From positions 1 through 33,068 of the forward strand of contig JAMOLY010000157.1 of the NCBI GenBank assembly GCA_027068835.1: a DNA stretch of 33,068 nucleotides, written 5' to 3'. This document shows, piece after piece, positions 11,973 through 21,726 of the stretch. Under the pieces are notes generated by a model. The model was given only the letters and a program-made list of their open reading frames with translations. It made no database searches and had not been told where the DNA came from. The position numbers and the translations under genes were made by a program. Source of the DNA: Thiomicrorhabdus sp. (GTDB lineage Bacteria > Pseudomonadota > Gammaproteobacteria > Thiomicrospirales > Thiomicrospiraceae). The first letter of the stretch is position 1. Every line of letters begins with the position of its first letter.

Positions 11973-12401
11973 TTATAAATTTCGTATTTTATACAAAATC
12001 GTTAACAATCTCATTTTTAACGAAGGCTTAACCTCAATGGGGTGGTTAAATTTTAATAACACTGAGGTTTCATTGGGGTTATAAAGATCGTGATCTTTCC
12101 AGTTCATTAAATCTTCATACTCAAACCCGCTATCTAATGCCACCAGCTGCCAAGGAAAATCTTTTTTTCCATCCTCAGCTTCCGGGCCATTATCGGTCAT
12201 TACCAATGGAATTTTTTCTTCTAAAATCACCGTTTTGGTCGCGCCAGACTCCATCCAAATGCGAATCACCTCCTCCTCTTCTAAAATAGTTCCGTAAGGT
12301 AAAAATTGATATTGTGCATTTAAATTGGTGACGGAGTTATCCACCAGCGGCGGCCCTTCGTCAAACTTAAAATTACAACACCCTTTAGAACAACACGACA
12401 T
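11973..12401 (-). CDS. Hypothetical protein with Cys-rich N-terminus (MSCCSKGCC)
   Basis: 142-aa ORF with its own intergenic space; no family recognised. Confidence 0.6.
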   Translation of the reverse strand: MSCCSKGCCNFKFDEGPPLVDNSVTNLNAQYQFLPYGTILEEEEVIRIWMESGATKTVILEEKIPLVMTDNGPEAEDGKKDFPWQLVALDSGFEYEDLMNWKDHDLYNPNETSVLLKFNHPIEVKPSLKMRLLTILYKIRNL

Positions 12402-12475
12402 TTTTACTTTCCTTTACAATTCATTCGGCGTAAGATTAAAGACAATCTTTTTCACACTTACAAGGGGATATTAAC

Positions 12476-13267
12476 ATGAATATCGATGCAAACAACCTTG
12501 GTGTCAACAGTCTTTACAGCTCCAACCTATCCTCCGTAAACCAAAGCATTGCCAGTGGGCAACGCATAAACAGTGCCGCAGACGACCCCGCGGGACTGGC
12601 AATTATGAATGCACTTGGCACTCAAATTAATGCGCAAGACATGGGCGTACAAAATGCAAACGCTGGCATATCTATGTTGCAAACCGCTGATGGTGCCAGT
12701 GATATGATTACGCAATCACTGCAACGCATGAATGAACTTAGCATTCAAGCCATGAACGGCACGCTGAACACGTCACAACGTGATATGTTAAACAACGAGT
12801 TTCAACAAAATCTGCAAAACATCAATCAAATTGTCGAATCCACCAGTTTTAACGGGCAAACGTTACTGAATGGCGACATGAATTCCGTCAACATCGCCTT
12901 AGGGGCTGAGAGCAACAGCACCCTGAACTTACCCACTCTAACCACCGATGCCTTAAGCATTACAGGGTTAAGTATCGCAGATCCCGCCAATGCCTCTACC
13001 GCACTGTCGGGCATTACCACGGCGATTGAACAACTTAGTACCTCTCGTGCGGAATTTGGTGCACAACAAAATGGCTTAACAAGCAGTGTGGATAATTTAC
13101 AAAGCCAAAACATCAATAGCTACGCCACCAAAAGCCAGTTAAGCGACACCGATTTTGCCAAAGCCATTGCCGAGCAATCGAGGCAAAATATTTTGAACGA
13201 AAGCGCCATCGCAATGCAATCCCAAGGTAACCAATCCAAAGCAGCCGTACTACAGTTGCTCTCATAA
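12476..13267 (+). CDS. Short flagellin-family protein
   Basis: 263 aa; N-terminal D0/D1-like ([56 protein letters not shown]) and C-terminal ([23 protein letters not shown]) flagellin signatures. Confidence 0.85.
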   Translation: MNIDANNLGVNSLYSSNLSSVNQSIASGQRINSAADDPAGLAIMNALGTQINAQDMGVQNANAGISMLQTADGASDMITQSLQRMNELSIQAMNGTLNTSQRDMLNNEFQQNLQNINQIVESTSFNGQTLLNGDMNSVNIALGAESNSTLNLPTLTTDALSITGLSIADPANASTALSGITTAIEQLSTSRAEFGAQQNGLTSSVDNLQSQNINSYATKSQLSDTDFAKAIAEQSRQNILNESAIAMQSQGNQSKAAVLQLLS

Positions 13268-13307
13268 AAAGCAGTAAATTCCGTTTTGCTCTCCTAAGCA
13301 ATCATTG

Positions 13308-13331
13308 TGGCCGTTTAACGGCCATTTTTTT
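13308..13331 (+). terminator. Rho-independent terminator after flagellin gene
   Basis: TGGCCGTTTAACGGCCA hairpin followed by TTTTTTT. Confidence 0.85.
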
Positions 13332-13405
13332 GGATGCTAAAAAAGGGTTAGAAAATTTTTCTCCCCCCCTCCTCGAAGTCTGTCCAATTTCTACCAGACA
13401 AAGTA

Positions 13406-13434
13406 CAGACAACGCCCCCCATGATTGCTATAAT
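13406..13434 (+). promoter_or_regulatory. Predicted valS promoter (extended -10)
   Basis: CAGACA (13406-13411), 17-bp spacer, TGC-TATAAT (-10 at 13429-13434). Confidence 0.55.
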
Positions 13435-13479
13435 CGTACGAATTATTATTTAAAAAATGACAAGCAGATAAAGACCCTT

Positions 13480-16248
13480 ATGGAAAAGCATTTCGACCCA
13501 AATTCAATTGAAACAAAATGGTATCAAACGTGGGAAAACAAAGGTTATTTTAAACCTCAAAATCCCGATGCTGCCCCTTACAGTATTATGATTCCCCCGC
13601 CCAATGTGACGGGCAGTTTGCATATGGGTCATGCGTTTCAAGACACCATTATGGACACCCTTATTCGCTATCACCGCATGAAAGGCGACAGCACGCTTTG
13701 GCAGCCAGGCACCGATCATGCTGGTATTGCGACTCAAATGGTCGTCGAGCGTCAATTGGCAGCACAAGGATTAAGCCGTCACGACCTTGGACGCGAAAAA
13801 TTCATTGATAAAATTTGGGAATGGAAAGAGGAGTCTGGCGGTACGATTACCAAACAACTGCGCCGTATGGGCGCCTCTCCCGATTGGAGCAGAGAACGTT
13901 TTACGATGGATGAAGGTTTATCCGAAGCCGTTAAAGAGGTGTTTGTAAAACTCTATGAAGAGGATCTTATTTACCGAGGCAAACGCCTTGTTAATTGGGA
14001 TCCAGTGCTGCATACCGCCGTATCCGATTTAGAGGTTATTTCTACCGAAGAGCAAGGCAGTCTTTGGCACATGCGCTACCCATTAAGCGATGGTTCAGGG
14101 CATTTAGTGGTGGCCACCACGCGTCCTGAAACCATGCTGGGTGACCAAGCCGTTGCGGTGCATCCCGACGACGAACGCTACCAGCACTTAGTAGGCAAAA
14201 CCATTACCCTGCCTTTAGTGGGTCGTGAAATTCCGATTATTGCCGACGATTATGTCGATTTAGAGTTTGGAACAGGGTGTGTCAAAATCACCCCTGCACA
14301 CGATTTTAACGATTACGAAATGGGTAAACGTCACAACTTACCCATGTTAAATATCTTAACCGTTGATGCCGCCATTAACGACGAAGCCCCTGAAAAATAC
14401 CAAGGACTGGATCGTTTTGAAGCACGTAAACAGATCATCGTTGATTTAGAAGCGTTGGAATTAATGGAAGATATTAAACCGCATACCTTAATGGTGCCAC
14501 GTGGCGATCGCTCTCATGCGGTGATTGAGCCTTTCTTAACGGATCAATGGTACGTCGCGGTTGAATCACTTGCCAAACCCGCCATTGATGCCGTTAAAAA
14601 TGGCGACATTGAATTTGTGCCCAAAAACTGGGAAAACACCTATTTTGAGTGGATGAACAACATTCAAGACTGGTGTATCTCGCGCCAAATTTGGTGGGGA
14701 CACCGTATTCCCGCTTGGTATGACGAAAGTGGCAAGGTCTATGTTGGGCGTACCGAACTGGAAGTGCGCGAAAAACACCAACTTTCAAGTGACGTTGTTC
14801 TTAATCAAGACGAAGACGTTCTGGATACATGGTTCAGCTCGGCACTTTGGACGTTCACCACGCTAGACTGGCCTGAAAAAACCCCTGAACTGGAAAAATT
14901 TCACCCCACATCGGTACTGGTTACCGGCTTTGACATCATCTTCTTCTGGGTAGCCCGAATGATTATGATGGGGCTTAAATTTACTGGCGAAGTGCCCTTT
15001 AAACAAATTTATGTACACGGATTGGTCAAAGACGGTGAAGGGCAAAAAATGTCCAAATCTAAAGGGAATGTTTTAGACCCGATTGATTTGATTGACGGCA
15101 TTGAGCTGGAAGATCTGGTTAAAAAACGTACCTACGGCATGATGCAACCAGAAAAGGCATCCAAAATTGAAAAAGCCACTCGCAAGCAGTTTGCCGATGG
15201 TATTCCTGCATTTGGAACCGATGCCATTCGCTTTACCTTTGCCTCTCTGGCCTCAACAGGCCGTGATATTCAGTTTGATTTAAACCGAGCGGAAGGCTAT
15301 CGTAACTTCTGTAACAAACTATGGAACGCCACCCGTTATGTGCTGATGAACACCGAAGGCTATGACACGGGTGTAGACCCTAAATCAGAAATTGAGCTAT
15401 CACTGGCCGATCGCTGGATTGTCTCGCGTTTACAGCAAGTTGAAGCCGATGTGGCCAAGCATTTTGATGCCTACCGTTTTGATTTAGCCGCCAACGCACT
15501 CTATGAATTTACATGGAACGAATATTGTGACTGGTATTTAGAGCTGGCCAAACCCATCCTAACCCAAGACAGCTCTGAGGCGGCCAAACGTGGAACCCGT
15601 AAAACACTGGTGCGCGTACTGGAAACCATTTTACGACTGCTGCATCCAATCACCCCTTTTATTACCGAAGAAGCGTGGCAAGCAGTTGCACCACTGGCCG
15701 GTAAACAAGGTGATACCATTATGTTGGAGCCGTATCCAGAAGCCGATGACTCTAAAGTAGATCAAGAAGCAATTTCTGAGCTGGAGTGGGTAAAAACGTT
15801 TATCATAGGCGTACGTAAAATTCGCTCTGAAATGGACATTGCCCCAAGCAAGGCTCTACCCGTATTTTTAGAGGGGCTAACCGCTCAAGATACCCAGTGG
15901 CTAAATAACAACAAACGTTACTTGTTAGCCTTAGCTAAATTGGCTTCCATTGAAGTATTAGGTGCGGCCAATACCGCACCTGAATCTGCCGTTGCGCTGG
16001 TAGGGGAGATGAAAGTACTCATTCCCATTGCAGGACTGATTGATAAGGAGGCCGAACTGGCAAGACTTTCAAAAGAGATGGGTAAACTTCAAAATGAAAT
16101 TAAACGCTTAGGCGGTAAATTAAATAACGCAGGTTTTGTGGCAAAAGCCCCCGAAGCCGTGGTTGCCAAAGAGCGTGAAAAATTGGCGGGATACCAAACC
16201 GCATTAAATAACTTAGAGACTCAATATGAAAAAATTCAACAAATTTAA
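13480..16248 (+). CDS. valS: Valyl-tRNA synthetase
   Basis: HIGH-like ([14 protein letters not shown]) and KMSKS ([10 protein letters not shown]) motifs; C-terminal coiled coil. The ORF-track start at 13330 is extended; the natural start is most likely [19 protein letters not shown] at 13480, downstream of the predicted promoter. Confidence 0.97.
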   Translation: MEKHFDPNSIETKWYQTWENKGYFKPQNPDAAPYSIMIPPPNVTGSLHMGHAFQDTIMDTLIRYHRMKGDSTLWQPGTDHAGIATQMVVERQLAAQGLSRHDLGREKFIDKIWEWKEESGGTITKQLRRMGASPDWSRERFTMDEGLSEAVKEVFVKLYEEDLIYRGKRLVNWDPVLHTAVSDLEVISTEEQGSLWHMRYPLSDGSGHLVVATTRPETMLGDQAVAVHPDDERYQHLVGKTITLPLVGREIPIIADDYVDLEFGTGCVKITPAHDFNDYEMGKRHNLPMLNILTVDAAINDEAPEKYQGLDRFEARKQIIVDLEALELMEDIKPHTLMVPRGDRSHAVIEPFLTDQWYVAVESLAKPAIDAVKNGDIEFVPKNWENTYFEWMNNIQDWCISRQIWWGHRIPAWYDESGKVYVGRTELEVREKHQLSSDVVLNQDEDVLDTWFSSALWTFTTLDWPEKTPELEKFHPTSVLVTGFDIIFFWVARMIMMGLKFTGEVPFKQIYVHGLVKDGEGQKMSKSKGNVLDPIDLIDGIELEDLVKKRTYGMMQPEKASKIEKATRKQFADGIPAFGTDAIRFTFASLASTGRDIQFDLNRAEGYRNFCNKLWNATRYVLMNTEGYDTGVDPKSEIELSLADRWIVSRLQQVEADVAKHFDAYRFDLAANALYEFTWNEYCDWYLELAKPILTQDSSEAAKRGTRKTLVRVLETILRLLHPITPFITEEAWQAVAPLAGKQGDTIMLEPYPEADDSKVDQEAISELEWVKTFIIGVRKIRSEMDIAPSKALPVFLEGLTAQDTQWLNNNKRYLLALAKLASIEVLGAANTAPESAVALVGEMKVLIPIAGLIDKEAELARLSKEMGKLQNEIKRLGGKLNNAGFVAKAPEAVVAKEREKLAGYQTALNNLETQYEKIQQI

Positions 16249-16954
16249 CCTCGTATTAACCCCCGTTGCCAAAGGTTTAATCGTAGCAAGCGTATTAAGC
16301 TTGAGCTTAACCACTCACAGCCTACATGCCGCCGTAACGCCAGGGTACACCAACTACGTAACTGATACCTTTAAAGTACCGATGCGACGCGGGGGAGGCA
16401 CGGGCTTTAAAATCAGCCGAATGATGCCTCCTGGTGCGGCCGTTAAAATATTAGAGGTGAATGGCGAAGGGTGGGCGCTGGTCGAGAATAAAAAGGGAGG
16501 AAAAACGCACACAGGCTGGATGCACACCAGCACACTGCAAAACACCCCCATTGCCAGAGCACGCTTAGACAGGCAAATGAAAAAAACTACCGCACTTGAA
16601 GAAAAATTAAACGGACTTCAACATGAACTCAAAACACTCAAAGAGCGTCATGATGAAACCAATAAAGAGCTGTCTAGTGTAAAACAAGAAAAATTTGAAC
16701 TCACACAAGCACTCACACGCCTTAAATCAATCTCAAGTAATGCGGTGGAGCTAGATCAGCAAAATCAACAAATGACACAACGCTTATCCACCCTAGAAGA
16801 TCAAAATGCAATTATGAGAGAGCAGATCGACCAATCCGAAGACTCCATTAAACGCCAGTGGTTCTTAACAGGGGGGGGGGTACTTTTATTTGGACTGTTG
16901 TTAGGCCGATTCTTTAAAATACCTGCTAAGCGTAAGAAGTGGGGGGAGATTTAA
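16226..16954 (+). CDS. SH3-domain protein of the TIGR04211/YgiM type (signal peptide, SH3b, coiled coil, C-terminal TM)
   Basis: 242 aa; [44 protein letters not shown]...GWMHTSTL; C-terminal TM helix encoded across a G10 tract (TGGGVLLFG). Confidence 0.8.
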   Translation: MKKFNKFNLVLTPVAKGLIVASVLSLSLTTHSLHAAVTPGYTNYVTDTFKVPMRRGGGTGFKISRMMPPGAAVKILEVNGEGWALVENKKGGKTHTGWMHTSTLQNTPIARARLDRQMKKTTALEEKLNGLQHELKTLKERHDETNKELSSVKQEKFELTQALTRLKSISSNAVELDQQNQQMTQRLSTLEDQNAIMREQIDQSEDSIKRQWFLTGGGVLLFGLLLGRFFKIPAKRKKWGEI

Positions 16955-17082
16955 GAATCAGTACAACAAAAATAGTCAAAAAAAAAGAGTCTTAAAAAAG
17001 GCTCTTTGACTAAAATATATTCCTTATTTTTAACCATTCCATCCACTAACCCCAAATTTCTTGGGGCTTGTCCGAGCGAACC

Positions 17083-19920
17083 TCAATCTTCAACCAAAGA
17101 TACCGCCTTAGAGGTAGGAATATTGGTTTGGGGCGTAGTAACCACCACGTCTAACGTACCATTAACCACACCCTCTTCATTTGGTAGCGCAGTAACTAAA
17201 ACTAAAAATGTAAACTCATACGCACCCAAACGACCCCCTACTGTCGCTGGCGTTGCACTTATACTTAATGCCTCTCCCCCTGAAACACTGATACTCGATC
17301 CTGTAGGAGCGGATTGCCTTATAGGGTAAATGCAAGCTGGATCATTAGGGTTAACAACCCCTTCAATACGATTACCATCCTGACCATCCAAACAAAGAGC
17401 AGCAGTATCTTCAATTAATACCCATAAGTTTTTAGAACCAACGTCATCTATAGCTACTTTTGTTACTGGTTGACACAGAAGACCTGGTGTAGGATTTGCA
17501 GGATCATAACTATCATCAATCGCTAACTTGTTATTATCATCCAGACAAGTTCCCCTACTATCAGGTAATAGCTCATACAAATGTACATTAGGAGTGCTAG
17601 ACGCCATAATCAACAACGCTCTGGCCCCAATATTAACCAGTGTAGTTGAACGGTCTGCAATATTGTTTGGCTCAGAAGGACAATCAGTAGGGTGGTCACA
17701 AGGTATCCCGTTATAAACGCCATCTCCTGGTGTGTAGGCAGCATTTTCATCATAATCAATTAGCTTTTCATCTAGACTAAAGCTAATGTCTCCAGGGTTA
17801 TAGGTTTCGCTTTCGTCATCATCTCTAAATATCTCCCCTAAATCATCAAATGAATCTCCATCATTAAACACACCGTCTCCATTATGATCATAAAACGTTT
17901 CGTGCCCTATCGCATACGCTAAAATAGTCGTTCGATTATCTGAAGGTTTAGGGTTTTGGTTTCTCCACGTAACTTCGCAAGTTCCATTCGTCGTTGCACA
18001 TGAACCATCAATAACCCCCCCTTCTGTCGTAAAGTTTATCACCGTACCATCTGGTATGGGGTTGTTATTTCGATCACCCAAACGAACCACCAAAATAACT
18101 TCATCGCCATTTAATCCTCCTTCTGGCGCAAACTTACCCTCTACAACCCCTAAACTAAAGCTGTTTTGGTCAGGAATACCTGTCGTGACCGTCAAAACAT
18201 CAGACTGCACGTCTAAAAGCGTACCATCGTCCTTTTCAACAAAAGCAGTAACCCTAACAGGGGTTGGCACAGTTCCCGCAAGCACCGTTACAAACGCCTC
18301 TCCCTGCTCATTCGAAATGGTAGATGTTTCAGTTAATGTTAACCCGCCAACCGTATTGGTCAGCTTAAACTGCACCTCAACGCCTGAAACAGGATTTCCC
18401 AGATCATCTACCACTTTATAGGTTAAACGAGAATTTTCACTATACCCAATACCGCCCGTCCCTTTTAAAGATAAAAACGTGGGATCCGCACTTAAAAATT
18501 GTAATGAAGCGGCGGATTCAGGAAGAACCGTTGCAATAAATTGATAATTAAACGTTTCTGACTCACTCGTTAATCGTGGTGTTGCCATAAACTCGCCTGG
18601 CGCGGTTCCCGTTGTAATGTCTGGCGGGCTAATCGTAACGGATGCCGTTCCCAAGCTGTCGGTTAAAACGGTGGATTGGCTCAATGTTCCAGATGTCGAT
18701 GAAAGATCAATCAACTCATTTGCAAGCGGTGAATTATCGGAATCTACAAACGTAAGGTCTACTTTTGCCGAATCGCTAATAGGAATACTGTTCGCCTCAA
18801 CACCCGTTGAAGAAATAGACATAATCAGTGTTAACTGTGGCTTTACGGCTTCCGCAGCAATAAATTGATAGTTAAACGCTTCTGCTTCACTCGTCAACTC
18901 TGGTGTTGCAGTAAACACGCCTGGTTTAGTCCCTTGTGTAATATCAGGGGGAGAAATCAGCACCGAAGCGCCACCTAGGTTATTCGTTAACACGGAAGAT
19001 TGACTGAGCGTTCCAGAGTTTGCCGATAAATTAATCAACTCATTCACAAGTGGCGCATTCGCCGCATCAACAAACACAAGGTCTACTTTGGCCACATCAC
19101 TGATCGGAATATCGCTATTAACCACGCCTGTCGATTCAATAGACATAACAAGTGTTAACCGTGGTTTAACCGCATCAGCCGCAAGAAACTGATAATTAAA
19201 GGTTTCCGCTTCACCCGTTAACTGTGGCGTTGCCGTAAACACGCCAGGCGCTGTGCCTATCGTGATATTAGGTGGATTAATGAGAACAGAAGCCCTACCT
19301 AAATTATCCGTTAACACAGAGGTTTGAGTGAGCGCCCCCGAAGTCGTCGATAAGTAAATCAACTCATTCGCAAGGGGTAAATTATTCGAATCTACAAACG
19401 CAATTTCTACCTTTGCGACATCACTAATAGGAATATTATTACCCGCTACACCTGTCGATTCAACCGACATAACAAGTATTAAACGAGGTTTAAGTGCCTC
19501 CGTAGCAACAAACTGGTAAGCAAAACTCACCCCTTCGCTGGAGGATTGAGACGTTGCGGTAAATACCCCAGGAGCAGTTCCTTCCGTGATATTGGGGGGA
19601 TTAATAATAACAGAAGCCCGACCTAAACCATCGGTTAAAACAGTGGTTTGAGCAAGTACACCAGAAGTTGTAGACAACGTAATTAACTCACTCACAAGCG
19701 GAACATTGTTTTCATCTAAAAATACAATATCCACTCTAGCTTTATCATTAGTGGGGATATAAATACTTCCCACTCCTGTGGATTCGATGGACATAAATAA
19801 ATTTATACCAGAGCCTACAACACCGCCTGAGCCACCTTCTTTTGAGTCATCTGAAGGCGCTGGACAACCGACAAGCAACAGTAAAGAAATAAGACTCATC
19901 CACTTAAAAAACTTAATCAT
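17083..19920 (-). CDS. Lipoprotein with tandem bacterial Ig-like (invasin/Big_1-type) repeats
   Basis: 945 aa; lipobox-like LLLVGC; four tandem ~108-aa repeats (MSxESTGV...GRASVLINPPNIT...GTAPGVFTATP); additional Ig-like domains; Asp-rich segment DHNGDGVFNDGDSFDD. Confidence 0.85.
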   Translation of the reverse strand: MIKFFKWMSLISLLLLVGCPAPSDDSKEGGSGGVVGSGINLFMSIESTGVGSIYIPTNDKARVDIVFLDENNVPLVSELITLSTTSGVLAQTTVLTDGLGRASVIINPPNITEGTAPGVFTATSQSSSEGVSFAYQFVATEALKPRLILVMSVESTGVAGNNIPISDVAKVEIAFVDSNNLPLANELIYLSTTSGALTQTSVLTDNLGRASVLINPPNITIGTAPGVFTATPQLTGEAETFNYQFLAADAVKPRLTLVMSIESTGVVNSDIPISDVAKVDLVFVDAANAPLVNELINLSANSGTLSQSSVLTNNLGGASVLISPPDITQGTKPGVFTATPELTSEAEAFNYQFIAAEAVKPQLTLIMSISSTGVEANSIPISDSAKVDLTFVDSDNSPLANELIDLSSTSGTLSQSTVLTDSLGTASVTISPPDITTGTAPGEFMATPRLTSESETFNYQFIATVLPESAASLQFLSADPTFLSLKGTGGIGYSENSRLTYKVVDDLGNPVSGVEVQFKLTNTVGGLTLTETSTISNEQGEAFVTVLAGTVPTPVRVTAFVEKDDGTLLDVQSDVLTVTTGIPDQNSFSLGVVEGKFAPEGGLNGDEVILVVRLGDRNNNPIPDGTVINFTTEGGVIDGSCATTNGTCEVTWRNQNPKPSDNRTTILAYAIGHETFYDHNGDGVFNDGDSFDDLGEIFRDDDESETYNPGDISFSLDEKLIDYDENAAYTPGDGVYNGIPCDHPTDCPSEPNNIADRSTTLVNIGARALLIMASSTPNVHLYELLPDSRGTCLDDNNKLAIDDSYDPANPTPGLLCQPVTKVAIDDVGSKNLWVLIEDTAALCLDGQDGNRIEGVVNPNDPACIYPIRQSAPTGSSISVSGGEALSISATPATVGGRLGAYEFTFLVLVTALPNEEGVVNGTLDVVVTTPQTNIPTSKAVSLVED
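18505..19800 (-). repeat. Four tandem 324-bp (108-aa) coding repeats
   Basis: The GACATAA landmark recurs at 18818, 19142, 19466 and 19790, exactly 324 bp apart. Confidence 0.9.
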
Positions 19921-19934
19921 ATCCCGCTATCCTT

Positions 19935-20537
19935 TTATACCTTTTTTCGTGCAATAAATGCTTGTGTTAATGTACCAGAATCTAAATATTCCAGCTCGCC
20001 ACCCAATGGAATGCCTTGTGCCAATCGGGTGGTTAATATACCAAAAGCGTCCGCTAACTGTTGAATGTAAAACGCTGTGGCTTCACCTTCTACGGTTGGG
20101 TTGGTGGCAATAATCAGTTCGCTAACCTCTTGACTGGCTAGACGCGCCGCTAAGATATCTAATCCTAACGCCTCAGGCCCTATGCCGTCAATGGGGGACA
20201 AATGCCCCATTAATACGAAGTATTTTCCTTTAAACACGCCTGACTGCTCAATAACCGTCACATCTGTTGGGCTTTCAACAATGCACAGTTCCGATGAATT
20301 TCGCTGTGTTGACACACAAAGCGTACAGATTTTTTCTTCGGTTAAGGTTCGGCATAATGAGCAATGTCCGACTTTTTCGACGGCATGAGACAGGGATTGA
20401 GATAATTTCTCCCCCCCCTCTTTGTTGCGCTCTAAAATATAATACGCCATTCGTTGCGCCGATTTTGGCCCAACCCCAGGTAAAATACGAAACGCATCAA
20501 TCAACTCTTGAATTAAAGGACTTTTCACAAGAACCAA
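19935..20537 (-). CDS. recR: Recombination protein RecR
   Basis: 200 aa; [24 protein letters not shown]; zinc finger [22 protein letters not shown]; follows ybaB. Confidence 0.96.
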   Translation of the reverse strand: MVLVKSPLIQELIDAFRILPGVGPKSAQRMAYYILERNKEGGEKLSQSLSHAVEKVGHCSLCRTLTEEKICTLCVSTQRNSSELCIVESPTDVTVIEQSGVFKGKYFVLMGHLSPIDGIGPEALGLDILAARLASQEVSELIIATNPTVEGEATAFYIQQLADAFGILTTRLAQGIPLGGELEYLDSGTLTQAFIARKKV

Positions 20538-20543
20538 AATGCC

Positions 20544-20873
20544 TTAAAACGGCATTTTCATCCCTTCAGGCAACTCCATTCTCCCAGTCAACCCACCCAT
20601 TTTCTCTTTAGATACGTCTTCTACATTACGCACTGCGCTGTTTACGGCGGCGGCAAACAGGTCTTCCAACATCTCTTTATCGTCCATTAAGCTGTCATCA
20701 ATGGTCACGTTTACCAGCTCATGCTTTCCTGTCATCACAACCTTTACCATGCCCCCGCCAGACTCACCTGACACTTCCATTTTAGCAATTTCTTCTTGCG
20801 CTTCTTGCATATTTTTTTGCATGTCTTGCGCTTGTTTCATTAAATTACCTAAACCACCTTTACCACTAAACAT
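20544..20873 (-). CDS. ybaB: YbaB/EbfC-family nucleoid-associated protein
   Basis: [52 protein letters not shown]; conserved dnaX-ybaB-recR order. The likely start is the second Met of the ORF-track entry. Confidence 0.95.
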   Translation of the reverse strand: MFSGKGGLGNLMKQAQDMQKNMQEAQEEIAKMEVSGESGGGMVKVVMTGKHELVNVTIDDSLMDDKEMLEDLFAAAVNSAVRNVEDVSKEKMGGLTGRMELPEGMKMPF

Positions 20874-20919
20874 ACTGTTCTCCTTAACAAATATCATTCC
20901 AAGATAATAACTAAAATTA

Positions 20920-21726
20920 TTAAACGGGTTTAATGCTGTCCATTATAACCTCCAAGCCCAGCGATTGGGTTAAAGCCTTTACTATTGTGTCTTGCTGAAT
21001 GGACTCTTCAGCTTTATTTTGTTTTATTTTCGCCTGCTGTTTGGCGTATTTTACTGGCGTAAAGTGCTCATTAGACTCAACAAACTCTAATGTAAAGTCT
21101 GCACCAAAATGCTGTTTAACCGCGTCAGAAAACTGTTGCAATGCCATCGTTTGCTTAGAATAATTTTGCTCAGGATCAATGCTCACCGAAAGACTTGTTG
21201 CCGATAGTTCCATTAAAACTGAATTACGCGCCACTTCTGCCGCCATGCCTTTTAAAGGCAGTTGTTCAATCAGCTCTAACCATGGCTTAATGGAATCACT
21301 GGAATGTTCAAGCGAAATTTTCCCCCCCCCCTCTTCGTCTTTAGATGTGATATTATCAGACGTTATATCCACCGTGGATATTGCGGTCTCTGCAATACGA
21401 ATTGGGGCAACCTTTTTCTCTACAAAGGGTTGCGGAGAAGGCGTTTCTGGTCGATTTAAAGTGGGCGCTTGTAACGGTTTGGGTGATGCCTCGGCATCAA
21501 GACGTGGCTTTCCCAGCGATTGTTTTAACCTCGCTTTAATTTTTTCTAAATGGTCGGAGGACGCGGGTGGAGAATTAGAAGGAGCTGAAATTGGATTCGG
21601 TTGCGCCATTGATGGCCTGTTTTCAACAGATTCGACTTTATTTGCCATTAACGTTCGTGCAGACGCCAACCCATCTAAAGCGTTTTGAGAAGGCGGCATC
21701 ATTTGAGGGGCTATTCCCCCCCCCCC
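20920..21726 (-). CDS. dnaX: DnaX tau-specific C-terminal region, in the -1 frame relative to the upstream dnaX ORF
   Basis: Continuous with the poly-G tract in this frame ([20 protein letters not shown]...); C-terminus ([21 protein letters not shown]-like: [41 protein letters not shown]) resembles tau domain V. The ORF track starts it at Met 21702, but it most likely joins dnaX by slippage at 21716-21726. Confidence 0.85.
   Translation of the reverse strand, partial: GGGGIAPQMMPPSQNALDGLASARTLMANKVESVENRPSMAQPNPISAPSNSPPASSDHLEKIKARLKQSLGKPRLDAEASPKPLQAPTLNRPETPSPQPFVEKKVAPIRIAETAISTVDITSDNITSKDEEGGGKISLEHSSDSIKPWLELIEQLPLKGMAAEVARNSVLMELSATSLSVSIDPEQNYSKQTMALQQFSDAVKQHFGADFTLEFVESNEHFTPVKYAKQQAKIKQNKAEESIQQDTIVKALTQSLGLEVIMDSIKPV

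Noticed and set aside
13330-13479. 50-aa N-terminal extension of valS ([15 protein letters not shown]...)
   Set aside because: It overlaps the flagellin terminator and a good TATAAT promoter; the conserved ValRS N-terminus begins at [19 protein letters not shown] (13480).
17050-17066. CCCCAAATTTCTTGGGG hairpin as terminator of the Ig-like lipoprotein gene
   Set aside because: Hairpin is real but has no clear U-tract on the relevant strand; not confident enough to call.
18056-18421. 121-aa plus-strand ORF antisense to the Ig-like lipoprotein gene
   Set aside because: Ser/Thr/Pro-rich antisense shadow of a repeat protein.
18505-19800. Tandem repeats considered as a CRISPR-like array
   Set aside because: The 324-bp units are in-frame protein-coding repeats without short direct repeats and unique spacers.
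20267-20611. 114-aa plus-strand ORF across recR/ybaB
   Set aside because: Overlaps two strongly supported minus-strand genes.
21179-21688. 169-aa plus-strand ORF antisense to the tau region
   Set aside because: Antisense shadow of dnaX; no recognisable protein features.
20920-21702. ORF track entry [12 protein letters not shown]... as an independent gene
   Set aside because: No intergenic gap, the frame is open back into the poly-G tract, and the content resembles the DnaX tau C-terminal domain; best read as part of dnaX.
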